DNA of 64,000 nt, from the NCBI GenBank assembly GCA_026129915.1, contig JAHCHD010000001.1, positions 1-64,000 on the forward strand, read 5' to 3'. Every line of letters starts with the position of its first letter. The stretch's first letter is position 1. Both the position numbers and the translations under genes were made by a program. The DNA comes from Bryobacterales bacterium. GTDB lineage: Bacteria; Acidobacteriota; Terriglobia; Bryobacterales; Bryobacteraceae. The notes below the pieces were generated by a model. It was not told the DNA's origin. It made no database searches and was given only the letters and a program-made list of their open reading frames with translations. This document shows, piece by piece, positions 25,724 through 35,264 of this stretch.

Positions 25724-26671
25724 ATGTGGTTTGCGTTGGCTTCCATTCTGCTGAGCGTTTCCCTGGGAGATCTTCCGCTGCAAACGGGCGGTACGCTCCC
25801 TGATTGCCGCATCACCTACCGGGCCTATGGCCAGTTAAACGCAGAGAAGTCAAACGTAATCCTCATCCCCACCTGGTACAACGGGCGATCAGAGGATCTG
25901 GCCCGATTTATGGGGCCCGGACGTCTTGTGGATGATAACGACTACTACGTGATTGTGGTGGATGCCCTGGGCAACGGGAGTTCCAGCTCGCCGTCGAACG
26001 CCATGCATCTCTGCGTGGTAATGGCTTCCAACACCATTCGCGACATGGTGGAATCGCAGCACCAGTTGCTCACTCGGCACCTTGGCATTCAGCGTGTGCA
26101 TGCAATCATTGGCATCTCGATGGGGGGGATGCAAGTGTATGAGTGGATGGCGGCCTACCCCAATTTCATGAACAAGGCGGTGCCCATCGTGGCGACGCCC
26201 GAAATGTCAGAAAAGGACATCAAGCTTTGGACGTCGCACTTCAAGATCTTCAATCGCGCCGGTGGCGGGGTGGATGTGGGTAGTGACGAGATGGGAGAAG
26301 AGGTTCCCAAAGAACCTGAAGCGAAGCAGACTATCGTGGAGCAGGTGATGGGAATGGCGCGACAGGGCATGGGCATGTACCGCCGCTTTCGAGACCCGTT
26401 CAACCCCCTGAAACAGTTCGAGGCCATTCGCAGCCACAGTATTGGCAGGCCGTTCAATAATTCCCTTGCCGAGGCAAGTAAACGGGTCCGGGTGCCTTTC
26501 CTGACGATCATTGCGTCGTCGGATACGGCCGTTTCCCCGGACACCCCTCGCTCCTTTTCCGACGGACTTGGCATGCCGGTGATCGAACTCGACAGCAAGT
26601 GCGGGCACGCCGCGTTCAAGTGCGAGCACTACGAGATTGGAGCGGCTATCGCTAAGTTTCTAGCGGAATAG
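25724..26671 (+). CDS. Exported alpha/beta hydrolase of the homoserine acetyltransferase-like group
   Basis: A 315-residue alpha/beta-hydrolase with signal-like N-terminus MWFALASILLSVSLG. Layout follows MetX-type proteins: ITYRAYGQLNAEKSNVILIPTWYNG, VIVVDALGNGSSSSPSN, nucleophile Ser132 in GISMGGMQVYEW, acid Asp in IIASSDTAVSP, and His in KCGHAAFKCEH. A signal peptide and lack of met-gene neighbours argue against a true methionine-pathway enzyme; an exported esterase/acyl-hydrolase is likelier. The ATG at 25724 is preferred over 25673 because the signal starts there. Confidence 0.72.
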   Translation: MWFALASILLSVSLGDLPLQTGGTLPDCRITYRAYGQLNAEKSNVILIPTWYNGRSEDLARFMGPGRLVDDNDYYVIVVDALGNGSSSSPSNAMHLCVVMASNTIRDMVESQHQLLTRHLGIQRVHAIIGISMGGMQVYEWMAAYPNFMNKAVPIVATPEMSEKDIKLWTSHFKIFNRAGGGVDVGSDEMGEEVPKEPEAKQTIVEQVMGMARQGMGMYRRFRDPFNPLKQFEAIRSHSIGRPFNNSLAEASKRVRVPFLTIIASSDTAVSPDTPRSFSDGLGMPVIELDSKCGHAAFKCEHYEIGAAIAKFLAE

Positions 26672-26864
26672 CGCCCGTGTGAGCCACGGAACGTACAGTT
26701 TCCAGGTGGCAAAAGAAATCCATCGCGGATATAATTGCGCGCAGTTCTGTACAATTTAGGATAGTATAGTCTTGATTGTGATATAGTGATTGTCTTCAGG
26801 CTCTGCCTTGTGCTGCAAGCCGGCCGGCAGAGCGATACTACGGATCATGCAGCCGGGATGAGCG

Positions 26865-27554
26865 ATGGACGAGAAGCAGCAACCCCAGGAAGCTCCGGAA
26901 AAGAAGGTTGTCCCAACGGCAGCCTCTGATACCCCATCCGACGCATCAGCCAAAGCCGTCCCTCCGGCAGCCGCAGAAGCCGCCAAGCCGGCTGCCCCCG
27001 CGGCGAAACCGGCACCCAAAGCGGCGCCCCCGAAAGCGCCCGCGGTTATGCAGGCCACCCCTTGGGAAGGTGAAATTCCGACCGCGATCCAGGGGGAGTT
27101 CGGCGATGCCTTTCTGCGAGCCGCCACCTACCGCGGACAGGACTTCCTGGAGGTGGTTCCCTCTGCCGTACCAGACTTGCTGGAGACTCTGCGTGAGGTA
27201 TTCGACTACGACTACCTTGTGGAAGAAACAGCCGTGGACTATCCCAAGGACGACAGGCGCTTCGAGTTGGTGTACGTGCTCTACAGCTTCCACCGTAACC
27301 ACCGTATCCGTGTGAAGGCGCGCATTGCCGAGGGCGAGAGGATGCCTACGGTGGTTCCGCTGTTTGAGTCGGCTAACTGGATGGAGAGGGAAATTTTCGA
27401 TATGTTTGGCATTGAGTTTGCCGGGCATCCCGATCTGCGGCGCATCCTAATGCCTGACGAGTGGGAGGGATTTCCCTTGCGAAAGGACTACGGCATCATC
27501 CAGCAGGACACCCGTTGGGTGCGGGAGAACCTCGAAATCGAAAGCGGGCAGTAA
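26865..27554 (+). CDS. nuoC: NADH-quinone oxidoreductase subunit C
   Basis: A 229-residue peripheral subunit of complex I. The conserved C-terminal two-thirds (about 95-229) carries YLVEETAVDYPKDDRRFELVYVLYSFHRNHRIRVKARI, NWMEREIFDMFGIEFAGHPDLRRILMPDEWEGFPLRKDYG. The first about 65 residues are a low-complexity Ala/Pro/Lys extension not seen in typical NuoC. It is the first gene of the cluster; a TACAAT (26750-26755) upstream may be the -10. NuoA and NuoB, which usually precede it, are absent from the window. Confidence 0.93.
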   Translation: MDEKQQPQEAPEKKVVPTAASDTPSDASAKAVPPAAAEAAKPAAPAAKPAPKAAPPKAPAVMQATPWEGEIPTAIQGEFGDAFLRAATYRGQDFLEVVPSAVPDLLETLREVFDYDYLVEETAVDYPKDDRRFELVYVLYSFHRNHRIRVKARIAEGERMPTVVPLFESANWMEREIFDMFGIEFAGHPDLRRILMPDEWEGFPLRKDYGIIQQDTRWVRENLEIESGQ

Positions 27555-27557
27555 GCA

Positions 27558-28679
27558 ATGGCGGAAATGGCTGAAGCAACGTTTTTGGATTCGAACGAGC
27601 TTGTGCTCAATATGGGTCCGCAGCACCCGTCCACCCACGGGGTGCTGCGCGTGATTCTCAAGCTGGATGGCGAGCGGGTGCTGGGCGCCGACTGCGTGAT
27701 TGGCTACCTGCACCGAGGCGTGGAAAAGATCGGCGAAAACCGCACTTATGTGCAATTCAGCCCCTATGTCGATCGCATGGACTACGTGGCGTCGGTGAGC
27801 AATGGCCTGGGCTACTGCTTAGCGGTGGAGAAACTGCTGGACGCCGAAGCACCGCCGCGGGCGCGGGTTGTGCGGGTGATCCTTACCGAACTCAACCGGA
27901 TTGCCAGTCACCTGGTTTGGCTGGGCACACACGCCCTTGACGTGGGCGCTATCAGTCCAGTGTTTTATACCTTCCGAGAACGCGAAGAGATCCTCAACAT
28001 TTTTGAGGAGTACTGCGGCGCACGCCTCACCACGCACGCCTTTCGTATCGGCGGACTGCAGTATGAGGCTTACGAGGAACTGGCTGAGGATACCCTTACG
28101 TTCTGCGACCGGTTCGCGAAGCGCATCGACGAGTATGAGCGCCTGCTAACGTCTAACCGCATCTGGGTCTCGCGCCTGCGTGATGTAGGCATTCTGAAGG
28201 AGGAGGACTGTAAGCGCTACGGGGTGACCGGCCCCATACTTCGGGCCGCGGGCGTGAAGTGGGATATTCGCAAGGCTATGCCTTATTCCGGCTACGAGGA
28301 ATACGACTTCGACATTCCAACTGGCACGAACGCTGACACCTACGACCGTTATCTGGTGCGCATGGAAGAAATGCGTCAATCGATTCGCATTTTGCGACAG
28401 GCGGCGGCAAACATACCAGACGGACCAATCATGGCCAAGGTGCCCAAGGTGATGAAACCACCCGTGGGCGAAGTTTATGTTTCGATTGAAGCGCCAAAGG
28501 GCGAGCTGGGCTATTTCATTGTGAGCGACGGCTCCACGCAGCCCTACAGGCTGCGCGTGCGGCCGCCGTCGTTCATCAACCTGCAGGCTCTGGACCACAT
28601 GGTGCGTGGCACACTGATCGCCGATGTGGTGGCTGTTATTGGCACGATCGACATCGTGCTGGGTGAAGTGGATCGCTAA
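27558..28679 (+). CDS. nuoD: NADH-quinone oxidoreductase subunit D
   Basis: A 373-residue 49-kDa-type subunit that forms the quinone pocket with NuoB. Blocks include [18 protein letters not shown] (quinone His), [40 protein letters not shown], and the C-terminal [39 protein letters not shown]...[18 protein letters not shown]. Length is normal. It begins four bases after nuoC. Confidence 0.95.
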   Translation: MAEMAEATFLDSNELVLNMGPQHPSTHGVLRVILKLDGERVLGADCVIGYLHRGVEKIGENRTYVQFSPYVDRMDYVASVSNGLGYCLAVEKLLDAEAPPRARVVRVILTELNRIASHLVWLGTHALDVGAISPVFYTFREREEILNIFEEYCGARLTTHAFRIGGLQYEAYEELAEDTLTFCDRFAKRIDEYERLLTSNRIWVSRLRDVGILKEEDCKRYGVTGPILRAAGVKWDIRKAMPYSGYEEYDFDIPTGTNADTYDRYLVRMEEMRQSIRILRQAAANIPDGPIMAKVPKVMKPPVGEVYVSIEAPKGELGYFIVSDGSTQPYRLRVRPPSFINLQALDHMVRGTLIADVVAVIGTIDIVLGEVDR

Positions 28680-28698
28680 TCAGGGGAGATATACGACG

Positions 28699-29151
28699 AT
28701 GCGATTCCTGGACAAGTTCTTATTCACTGACCTCATCAAGGGACTGCTGACCACCTTCCGGCAGCAAGACCCCCGTGAGATCGTCACCGAGCAATATCCG
28801 TCCCAGCGCCCCCGGATCGCCGAGCGCTACCGGGGCGCGCCGCGGCTGAACGTCGACCCTGAATCTGGCGAGACGCTGTGCATTGGATGCAACTTGTGCG
28901 CCTTGGCTTGTCCGGAAAACCTGATTGTTGTTAGCACCGAACGCAATCCGGAGACCAAGAAGAAGGAACTCACCACATTCACCTACGACACCTCGCGCTG
29001 CATGTTCTGCGGCCTATGCGAGGACGCCTGTCCGGTGGACGCGCTCGAGCTTACACAAGATTTCGAGCTAGCCAGCTTCAGCCGTGATGGCGCCATCTGG
29101 GATCGCCAGATGCTTGAGGAGGGGCCCAAGCCCGCCAACTATGAATATTGA
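28699..29151 (+). CDS. nuoI: NADH-quinone oxidoreductase subunit I (2x 4Fe-4S)
   Basis: A 150-residue ferredoxin-like subunit carrying clusters N6a and N6b. The two motifs are C61-IG-C64-NL-C67-ALA-C71-P and C101-MF-C104-GL-C107-EDA-C111-P. The N-terminal amphipathic part (DLIKGLLTTFRQ) is typical. ATG 28699 has GGGGAGA upstream; the longer frame begins inside nuoD. The genes for NuoG and NuoH that often precede nuoI are not here. Confidence 0.95.
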   Translation: MRFLDKFLFTDLIKGLLTTFRQQDPREIVTEQYPSQRPRIAERYRGAPRLNVDPESGETLCIGCNLCALACPENLIVVSTERNPETKKKELTTFTYDTSRCMFCGLCEDACPVDALELTQDFELASFSRDGAIWDRQMLEEGPKPANYEY

Positions 29152-29184
29152 TGTCAGGCACTCGGGCTGTGCGGAGGGAACGCG

Positions 29185-30036
29185 ATGACGGACGCGATTT
29201 TCTTTTACGTCTTTGGGGTGATGGCGCTCGCGGGCGCGGTGCTCACCATCACTCGAAGCAATGCTGTCCACAGCGCCCTCGCCTTGATTGCTTCGCTGAT
29301 CGGAGTTGCAGGCCTCTTTCTGCTTCAGCAGGCGGAGTTCCTCTTCGCCGTGCAGATTCTTCTGTATGTGGGGGGCGTTACCGTCTTGTTTCTGTTCGTG
29401 ATCATGCTGGTGAACCTCGACGAAGCTGCAAAGCTCCGCCAGTTTAACGGGCAGGTGTGGGTTTCGCTGGCGGCCGTGGTGAGCACTGGGGTGCTGGCGC
29501 TGTTGGCGTTTCGGGGGGCCTTTTCCATGCCCGCCGGGCGCAGCATCCCTGCAGATGCCCCTGACGGCAACACCCAGCGGATCGCCGACGTGCTGTTTTC
29601 CGAGTACCTGGTGCCGTTCGAACTTGCGTCGCTGGTGCTGATTGTGGCCGTCATTGGCGCGGTGATGCTGATTCGCAAGCGCGAATCCAACGAAACAGAA
29701 GGAGGCCTAGACGAAGTGAAGGCATTCAGTATCCAGATCACCACGGTTCACTATGTGGTGTTGGGCGCGGCGCTGTTTCTTATTGGCGCGTTGGGCGTAC
29801 TTGTCCGGCGAAACCTTGTGATTGTGCTGATGTCTATCGAGCTGATGATGAACGGCGTGAACGTCAACCTCATCGCCTTTTCGCACCTGTGGGGTGATGT
29901 ACAGGGCCAGATATTCGGTATTTTCATCATTGCGATCGCGGTGGCGGAAGCCGCCATCGGTCTCGGCATCTTGATTGCACTTTTCCGCAACAAGATGTCT
30001 GTGCAGGCCGACGAAATGGAGATCCTCAAGTGGTGA
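29185..30036 (+). CDS. nuoJK: Fused NADH-quinone oxidoreductase subunits J and K
   Basis: A single 283-residue frame. Residues 1-165 are NuoJ (IFFYVFGVMALAGAVLTITRSNAVHSALALIA, LFAVQILLYVGGVTVLFLFVIMLVN). Residues about 183-283 are NuoK (TTVHYVVLGAALFLIGALGVLVRRNLVIVLMSIELMMNGVNVNLIAFS, FIIAIAVAEAAIGLGI), including the membrane Glu residues of the proton path. Normally nuoJ and nuoK are separate overlapping genes. Here the junction (RKRESNETEGGLDEVKAFSIQITTVHY) has no stop and no internal Met start. The product would have eight or so helices. The frame is clean throughout, so a sequencing slip seems unlikely. Confidence 0.92.
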   Translation: MTDAIFFYVFGVMALAGAVLTITRSNAVHSALALIASLIGVAGLFLLQQAEFLFAVQILLYVGGVTVLFLFVIMLVNLDEAAKLRQFNGQVWVSLAAVVSTGVLALLAFRGAFSMPAGRSIPADAPDGNTQRIADVLFSEYLVPFELASLVLIVAVIGAVMLIRKRESNETEGGLDEVKAFSIQITTVHYVVLGAALFLIGALGVLVRRNLVIVLMSIELMMNGVNVNLIAFSHLWGDVQGQIFGIFIIAIAVAEAAIGLGILIALFRNKMSVQADEMEILKW

Positions 30037-30047
30037 GGCGGTAACCC

Positions 30048-32237
30048 ATGAACTTCCTCGATCTCATCTGGCTGATCCCGCTCTTCCCGCTTGCCGGAGC
30101 CGCGGTAATGCTGTTAGTGGGCCGCCGGCTCGATCCGCAAGGAATCTCCCCGCATGCGCTGGACGAGAGCCTGCGCGAGGAACTTGCGCAGGAAGCACAC
30201 GGGCATGCGAACCATGGGCACGACGACCATGACGGCCACCATCCTGCTCCGCCCACCCGCAAGCTGGTGGGCGTCCTCTGTTCCGGCTTCGTACTGCTGA
30301 GTGTGCTGCTGAGCATTGCGGCCACTCTGCAACTGGCGGGTCTCTCGACACGCAGCCACGAAGTGGTGCTCTACGACTGGATTGCAGCGCTTCCCATGGT
30401 GCTCACCAACGGAACCATCGCCACGCTGAATGCGCAGTTGGGATTTCTGCTGGACCCGCTCAGTGCCGTGATGATTCTTACCGTCTCGGGCATCAGCTTC
30501 CTTATCCACATTTACTCCATAGGCTATATGGAGCACGACGGCGGCTACTACCGTTTCTTCGGCTACCTGAACCTTTTCGTGTTCTTCATGCTGCTGCTGG
30601 TGCTGGCCAACAACTATCTGCTGCTTTTTGTGGGGTGGGAGGGCGTTGGCCTGTGCAGCTATCTGCTGATTGGCTTCTATTTTCACAAGAAGTCGGCAGG
30701 CGATGCGGGCAATAAGGCGTTCCTGGTGAACCGCATCGGCGACGCCGGGTTCCTGCTAGCCACCATGTTGTTGTTCGTCACGTTTGGCACTGTCCGCTTT
30801 ACGGAAGTGAACGCCGCGGTGGCTAGCCCAGGCGAGCCGCTTGCCGCATGGGGTGCAGTGGCAGTGATTTGCTTCCTGTATTTCTTTGCCAGCACTGGAA
30901 AGTCGGCACAGTTTCCATTGTTTGTTTGGCTGCCGGATGCGATGGAAGGGCCCACTCCGGTTTCCGCCCTCATCCATGCGGCCACGATGGTGACAGCGGG
31001 TGTGTACCTGATCGCTCGCTCGAACGCCCTCTTCCAGCTAGCTCCCGAGGTTTCCATCATTGTGGCCACTGTGGGCGCAGCGACGGCCCTGCTGGCTGCC
31101 ACTATCGCCCTTGTGCAGATGGATATCAAGCGCGTGCTGGCCTATTCCACGGTTAGCCAACTCGGCTTCATGTTCCTTGCGCTGGGCGTGGGTGCGTATT
31201 GGGTGGCCGTATTCCATCTGTTCACTCACGCTTTCTTCAAGGCACTGCTCTTCCTTGGTTCCGGCTCAGTGATTCACGCCATGGGTGGCGAGCAGGACAT
31301 GCGGAATATGGGTGCGTTGCGCGATAAGATCCCGGTGACGTTCCGCACGATGTTCGTAGGCTCGCTGGCCATCGCCGGCATCCCTGGGTTGGCCGGATTC
31401 TTCTCAAAAGACGAGATTCTCTGGCAGACCGTCAGTTCTCCGCTGGGCTCGCAATTGCTCTATGGTGTGGGGCTTGCCACCGCCGCGCTCACCGCCTTCT
31501 ACATGTGGCGGATGATGTTCCTGACGTTCTACGGGGAGCCTCGCATGGATGCGCACACCGCGGCCCATGTGCACGAATCGCCGGCCGTGATGACGGTCCC
31601 CTTGGTGATTCTTGCCGCGGGCAGCATCCTGGTAGGGTGGCTGGGTGTCCCCAAGGTTTGGAGCGCGTTACCTGCGCTCTTCCACAGCTTTGAACACTGG
31701 CTCGAGCCCGTCACTGCTCCTACCATCCAAGCCGTGGGGGAAGCGCACTCACACGGAGACGACCATGGCCACGAAGTGCTTGAGTGGAGCCTGATGGCTC
31801 TTAGTGTGGCCATTGCCCTGGCAGGCATCGCCGTGGCTAGATGGGTTTACCTTGTCAACCAGGCAGTGCCGGAACGCCTGCAGGCCAAAGCTCCCGCGCT
31901 GTATCGCTTCCTCTGGAACAAGTGGTATCTCGACGACTTCTACAATGCCTTTTTTGTGCGCGGCCTCGCGCTTGGCGGGGGGCGCCTGATGAGCGCCATG
32001 GACCGCCAGGTAGTTGATGGTGGCGTGAATGGCGCGGGCTGGCTGACGAAGGCAATCTCGTCAGTCTCCATCTGGTGGGACACCTACGTCGTGGATGGCG
32101 CAGTGCGGCTGACTGCCTTCACGCTAAGGGTTGTCTCCATCCCGGTGCGGCTTGCACAAACCGGCTCGTTGCAGGGTTACGCGCTGATGATCGTGGTGGG
32201 CATCCTGGTTCTGATGGGGATCTTTGGAAGGAACTGA
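30048..32237 (+). CDS. nuoL: NADH-quinone oxidoreductase subunit L with His-rich loops
   Basis: A 729-residue antiporter-like subunit. Conserved pump motifs include GWEGVGLCSYLLIGFYF, the Lys-containing GKSAQFPLFVWLPDAMEGPTPVSALIHAATM (from about residue 284), KRVLAYSTVSQLGFMFLALGVGAY and HAFFKALLFLGSGSVIHA. It ends with the long lateral helix and anchor expected for NuoL. Two loops are unusual: residues 49-66, with seven His within 15 residues, and a second AHSHGDDHGHE at about 565-576. It starts 11 bases after nuoJK. Confidence 0.94.
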   Translation: MNFLDLIWLIPLFPLAGAAVMLLVGRRLDPQGISPHALDESLREELAQEAHGHANHGHDDHDGHHPAPPTRKLVGVLCSGFVLLSVLLSIAATLQLAGLSTRSHEVVLYDWIAALPMVLTNGTIATLNAQLGFLLDPLSAVMILTVSGISFLIHIYSIGYMEHDGGYYRFFGYLNLFVFFMLLLVLANNYLLLFVGWEGVGLCSYLLIGFYFHKKSAGDAGNKAFLVNRIGDAGFLLATMLLFVTFGTVRFTEVNAAVASPGEPLAAWGAVAVICFLYFFASTGKSAQFPLFVWLPDAMEGPTPVSALIHAATMVTAGVYLIARSNALFQLAPEVSIIVATVGAATALLAATIALVQMDIKRVLAYSTVSQLGFMFLALGVGAYWVAVFHLFTHAFFKALLFLGSGSVIHAMGGEQDMRNMGALRDKIPVTFRTMFVGSLAIAGIPGLAGFFSKDEILWQTVSSPLGSQLLYGVGLATAALTAFYMWRMMFLTFYGEPRMDAHTAAHVHESPAVMTVPLVILAAGSILVGWLGVPKVWSALPALFHSFEHWLEPVTAPTIQAVGEAHSHGDDHGHEVLEWSLMALSVAIALAGIAVARWVYLVNQAVPERLQAKAPALYRFLWNKWYLDDFYNAFFVRGLALGGGRLMSAMDRQVVDGGVNGAGWLTKAISSVSIWWDTYVVDGAVRLTAFTLRVVSIPVRLAQTGSLQGYALMIVVGILVLMGIFGRN

Positions 32238-32240
32238 CGC

Positions 32241-33779
32241 ATGACGGACAACCTGCTAAGCATCATCCTTCTCACTCCGCTGGCCGGGTTGCTGGCGCTG
32301 CTATTCATCCCATCCGCCAATAAGCAGGCCTTGCGGCTAACCGCCAACATCGCGGGCTTCCTGGGATTCCTGGTATCGCTGCCGTTGGTGTTTGGCTTCG
32401 ACCGTTTTGCGGAAGGCTACCAGTTCGTGGAGAACTTCGAGTGGATTCCCTTTCTGGGCGCCCGGTACCACCTGGGGCTTGATGGCATCAGCCTCCTGCT
32501 GGTGATGCTAACCACCCTGATGGGCTTTCTAGCCATATTGTCATCCTGGAATGCTATCACTGACCGCACCAAGAGCTACTACGCCATGTTGCTGTTGCTG
32601 CAGACCGGCATGATTGGAGTATTCCTGGCCCTCGACTTTTTCCTGTTTTACGTGTTCTGGGAAATCGTTCTCGTTCCCATGTACTTCCTGATTGGGGTAT
32701 GGGGCGGACCGCGGAAGCTCTATGCGGCAATCAAGTTTTTCCTTTACACGTTAACAGGCAGCGTGCTGATGCTTATCGCGATCCTGGTGCTTTACTTCCA
32801 GTACCACCAGGAATTTGGCGTCTACACCTTTGGCATTCAAGAGCTGTTGCGCATCTCCTTACCCGTGGCCACCCAGCATTGGGTGTTCTGGCTCCTTTTC
32901 GTGGCTTTCGCCATCAAGGTGCCCATGTTCCCCTTCCATACCTGGCTGCCCGATGCGCATACCGAAGCGCCTACGGCAGGTAGCGTGATTCTGGCCGCGG
33001 TTTTGCTGAAGATGGGCACCTACGGCTTCGTCCGGTTCTCGCTACCTCTTCTGCCGGATGCGTCCAACACCGCCACCATCGTGCAAGTGGTTGTAGCGCT
33101 CTCGCTGGTGGGCATCCTCTACGGGGCCTTCGTGAGCCTGGTGCAGCAGGACTGGAAGAAGCTGGTTGCCTATTCCTCAGTGAGCCACCTTGGTTTCTGC
33201 ACGCTGGGTATCTTTGCCCTGAACCCTAACGGAATCGCCGGCAGCATTATCCAGCAGGTGAACCATGGCATCTCCACCGGGATGCTCTTTCTGATTGTCG
33301 GCGTGATCTACGAGCGGCGTCACACACGCGAGATTGCCGAGTACGGCGGGCTTGCACATGTGATGCCTAAGTTCGCTACTGTTTTTGCATTTGCGATGCT
33401 TAGTTCGGCGGGGCTGCCAATGCTGAATGGATTTGTGGGTGAATTCACTATCCTGCAAGGCGCGTTTGAGCGAAATCCGTTGTGGGCCGCGCTTGGCGTT
33501 ATCGGCATCGTGCTGGGTGCTGCTTACCTTCTATGGCTCTATCAACGGACGATGCTGGGGAAGGTGACGAACCGCAAGAATCTCGGGCTGGCAGACCTTA
33601 GCTGGCGTGAGATGGCCATCTTCGCTCCCCTGATTGTTTGGGCGCTTTGGATCGGCATTTACCCCAAGCCCTACTTTGAGGTGCTTGAACAACCCGTCGC
33701 GCGAATCGTGGAACGGGTGCGCCCCGGTGTTTATCCGCCCGTGCCCCCCGCCCGGAATGTGGAGGCTGCAACCCGATGA
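32241..33779 (+). CDS. nuoM: NADH-quinone oxidoreductase subunit M
   Basis: A 512-residue antiporter-like membrane subunit. Proton-path residues lie in the conserved segments: Glu in FLFYVFWEIVLVPMYFLIG and Lys226 in AIKVPMFPFHTWLPDAHTEAPTAGSVILAAVLLKMGTYGFVRFSLP, plus KKLVAYSSVSHLGFCTLGIF. Length is normal. It starts three bases after nuoL and its last codon overlaps nuoN (ATGA). Confidence 0.95.
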   Translation: MTDNLLSIILLTPLAGLLALLFIPSANKQALRLTANIAGFLGFLVSLPLVFGFDRFAEGYQFVENFEWIPFLGARYHLGLDGISLLLVMLTTLMGFLAILSSWNAITDRTKSYYAMLLLLQTGMIGVFLALDFFLFYVFWEIVLVPMYFLIGVWGGPRKLYAAIKFFLYTLTGSVLMLIAILVLYFQYHQEFGVYTFGIQELLRISLPVATQHWVFWLLFVAFAIKVPMFPFHTWLPDAHTEAPTAGSVILAAVLLKMGTYGFVRFSLPLLPDASNTATIVQVVVALSLVGILYGAFVSLVQQDWKKLVAYSSVSHLGFCTLGIFALNPNGIAGSIIQQVNHGISTGMLFLIVGVIYERRHTREIAEYGGLAHVMPKFATVFAFAMLSSAGLPMLNGFVGEFTILQGAFERNPLWAALGVIGIVLGAAYLLWLYQRTMLGKVTNRKNLGLADLSWREMAIFAPLIVWALWIGIYPKPYFEVLEQPVARIVERVRPGVYPPVPPARNVEAATR

Positions 33780-35245
33780 GCGAGTACTACACGGCCCTTG
33801 ACCACCTGGCCTTGCTGCCAGCCATCCTGCTGGGGCTCTTCGGATGCGCCATTTTTCTGTTCGACTTCTGGCTATTCCCGAAGGCAAGCGACAAGAGCAA
33901 ACTCACCTGGTTTGTGATCCTGGCGGAAGGCTTCACGGCTGTCGCGCTGTGGCGGCAATTTTCTTACCTCCAGGAATCCGGACTGCCTGCGCTAGTGGCA
34001 TTTCGCGGGATGCTGAGCATTGATGGCTTCACACTGTTCTTCAATGCCATGTTTCTGGTGGCGGCACTGCTCACTGCATTGATTTCCTATCGCTACCTCG
34101 AACAGGAAGGCGAACACCAGGGCGAGTATTACGGCCTCCTCCTGATGGCCCAGTGCGGGATGTTCTTCATGGCAGCCAGCACGGAACTGGTGACGCTGTT
34201 TGTGGGGCTGGAACTGATGGCCCTTACCTTCTACGTACTTGTGGGCTTCCTGGCACGGGACAAGCGCTCGAACGAAGCGGCGATGAAGTACTTTGTACTC
34301 GGGTCGTTCTCAAGCGCGTTTCTCGCGTACGGCTTTTCGTTGCTTTACGGACTAACCGGATCCACCCGGATGGCCGACATTGGCGCGTTGCTCGAGACCC
34401 GCCCGATGACGGATCCGCTGCTAATGCTTGCGGTTGGCTGCACCATCGTGGGGGTGCTGTTCAAGCTAGGTGTGGCCCCTTTCCATATGTGGGTGCCGGA
34501 CATTTACGAGGGCGCTCCGACGCCGGTTACGGCGTATCTCTCGGTGGCTTCAAAAGCAGCCGCTGTTGCCATGCTCCTGAGGCTATTTGAAGGTCCGCTG
34601 GCGGGGAGCCGCGAACTGTGGGAACCGGTACTGGCCGCCGCTGCGATTCTGACAATCACCGTGGGCAATCTCGGCGCACTGAGCCAGAGTAGTGTGAAGC
34701 GGATGCTTGCATACAGCGCAATCGCCCATGCTGGATATATGTTGCTTGGGCTTGTGGCAGGCAACGCAACCGGTATCAAGGGCATTGTTTTGTATGCCTT
34801 CATCTACACTTTTATGAACCTGGGGGCTTTCCTGGTACTGATTGGGCTGCACCGGAAGGGCCTGCGTGGCGAGAACCTCGAGGACCTGAACGGCTTGATG
34901 CGCACCAATGGTTTCGCTTCCGTAGCCATGCTGATCTTCCTGGTGTCGCTGGCCGGTATCCCGCCCACGGCTGGTTTCCTGGCGAAGTACTACATTTTTC
35001 TAGCGCTGATCGAGAGCGGCCACTATTACCTGGCGCTGATTGGCGTGCTCTATGTAGCGGTGGCGATTTACTACTACTTCCGCGTCATCCGCGCGATGTT
35101 CTTCGAAGAGCCTGACGCCCTGCCGCAACTGCGGATGAGCCGCGGACTTAGGCTGGCGTTCGCGACCGCGGTGGTTGCCACCATCGGTATCGGCATCTTT
35201 GCTGAGCCGTTCGTGCGGCTGACAGGCATGACGCTTCTGCGCTGA
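33776..35245 (+). CDS. nuoN: NADH-quinone oxidoreductase subunit N
   Basis: A 489-residue antiporter-like subunit. Typical segments are LFVGLELMALTFYVLVGF, Lys230 in FKLGVAPFHMWVPDIYEGAPTPVTAYLSVASKAAAVAMLLR, SVKRMLAYSAIAHAGYMLLG and SLAGIPPTAGFLAKYYIF. It overlaps nuoM by four bases. In most bacteria nuoN ends the operon; here nuoH follows. Confidence 0.95.
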   Translation: MSEYYTALDHLALLPAILLGLFGCAIFLFDFWLFPKASDKSKLTWFVILAEGFTAVALWRQFSYLQESGLPALVAFRGMLSIDGFTLFFNAMFLVAALLTALISYRYLEQEGEHQGEYYGLLLMAQCGMFFMAASTELVTLFVGLELMALTFYVLVGFLARDKRSNEAAMKYFVLGSFSSAFLAYGFSLLYGLTGSTRMADIGALLETRPMTDPLLMLAVGCTIVGVLFKLGVAPFHMWVPDIYEGAPTPVTAYLSVASKAAAVAMLLRLFEGPLAGSRELWEPVLAAAAILTITVGNLGALSQSSVKRMLAYSAIAHAGYMLLGLVAGNATGIKGIVLYAFIYTFMNLGAFLVLIGLHRKGLRGENLEDLNGLMRTNGFASVAMLIFLVSLAGIPPTAGFLAKYYIFLALIESGHYYLALIGVLYVAVAIYYYFRVIRAMFFEEPDALPQLRMSRGLRLAFATAVVATIGIGIFAEPFVRLTGMTLLR

Positions 35246-35264
35246 CGGAGGGACCCTAAGCACC

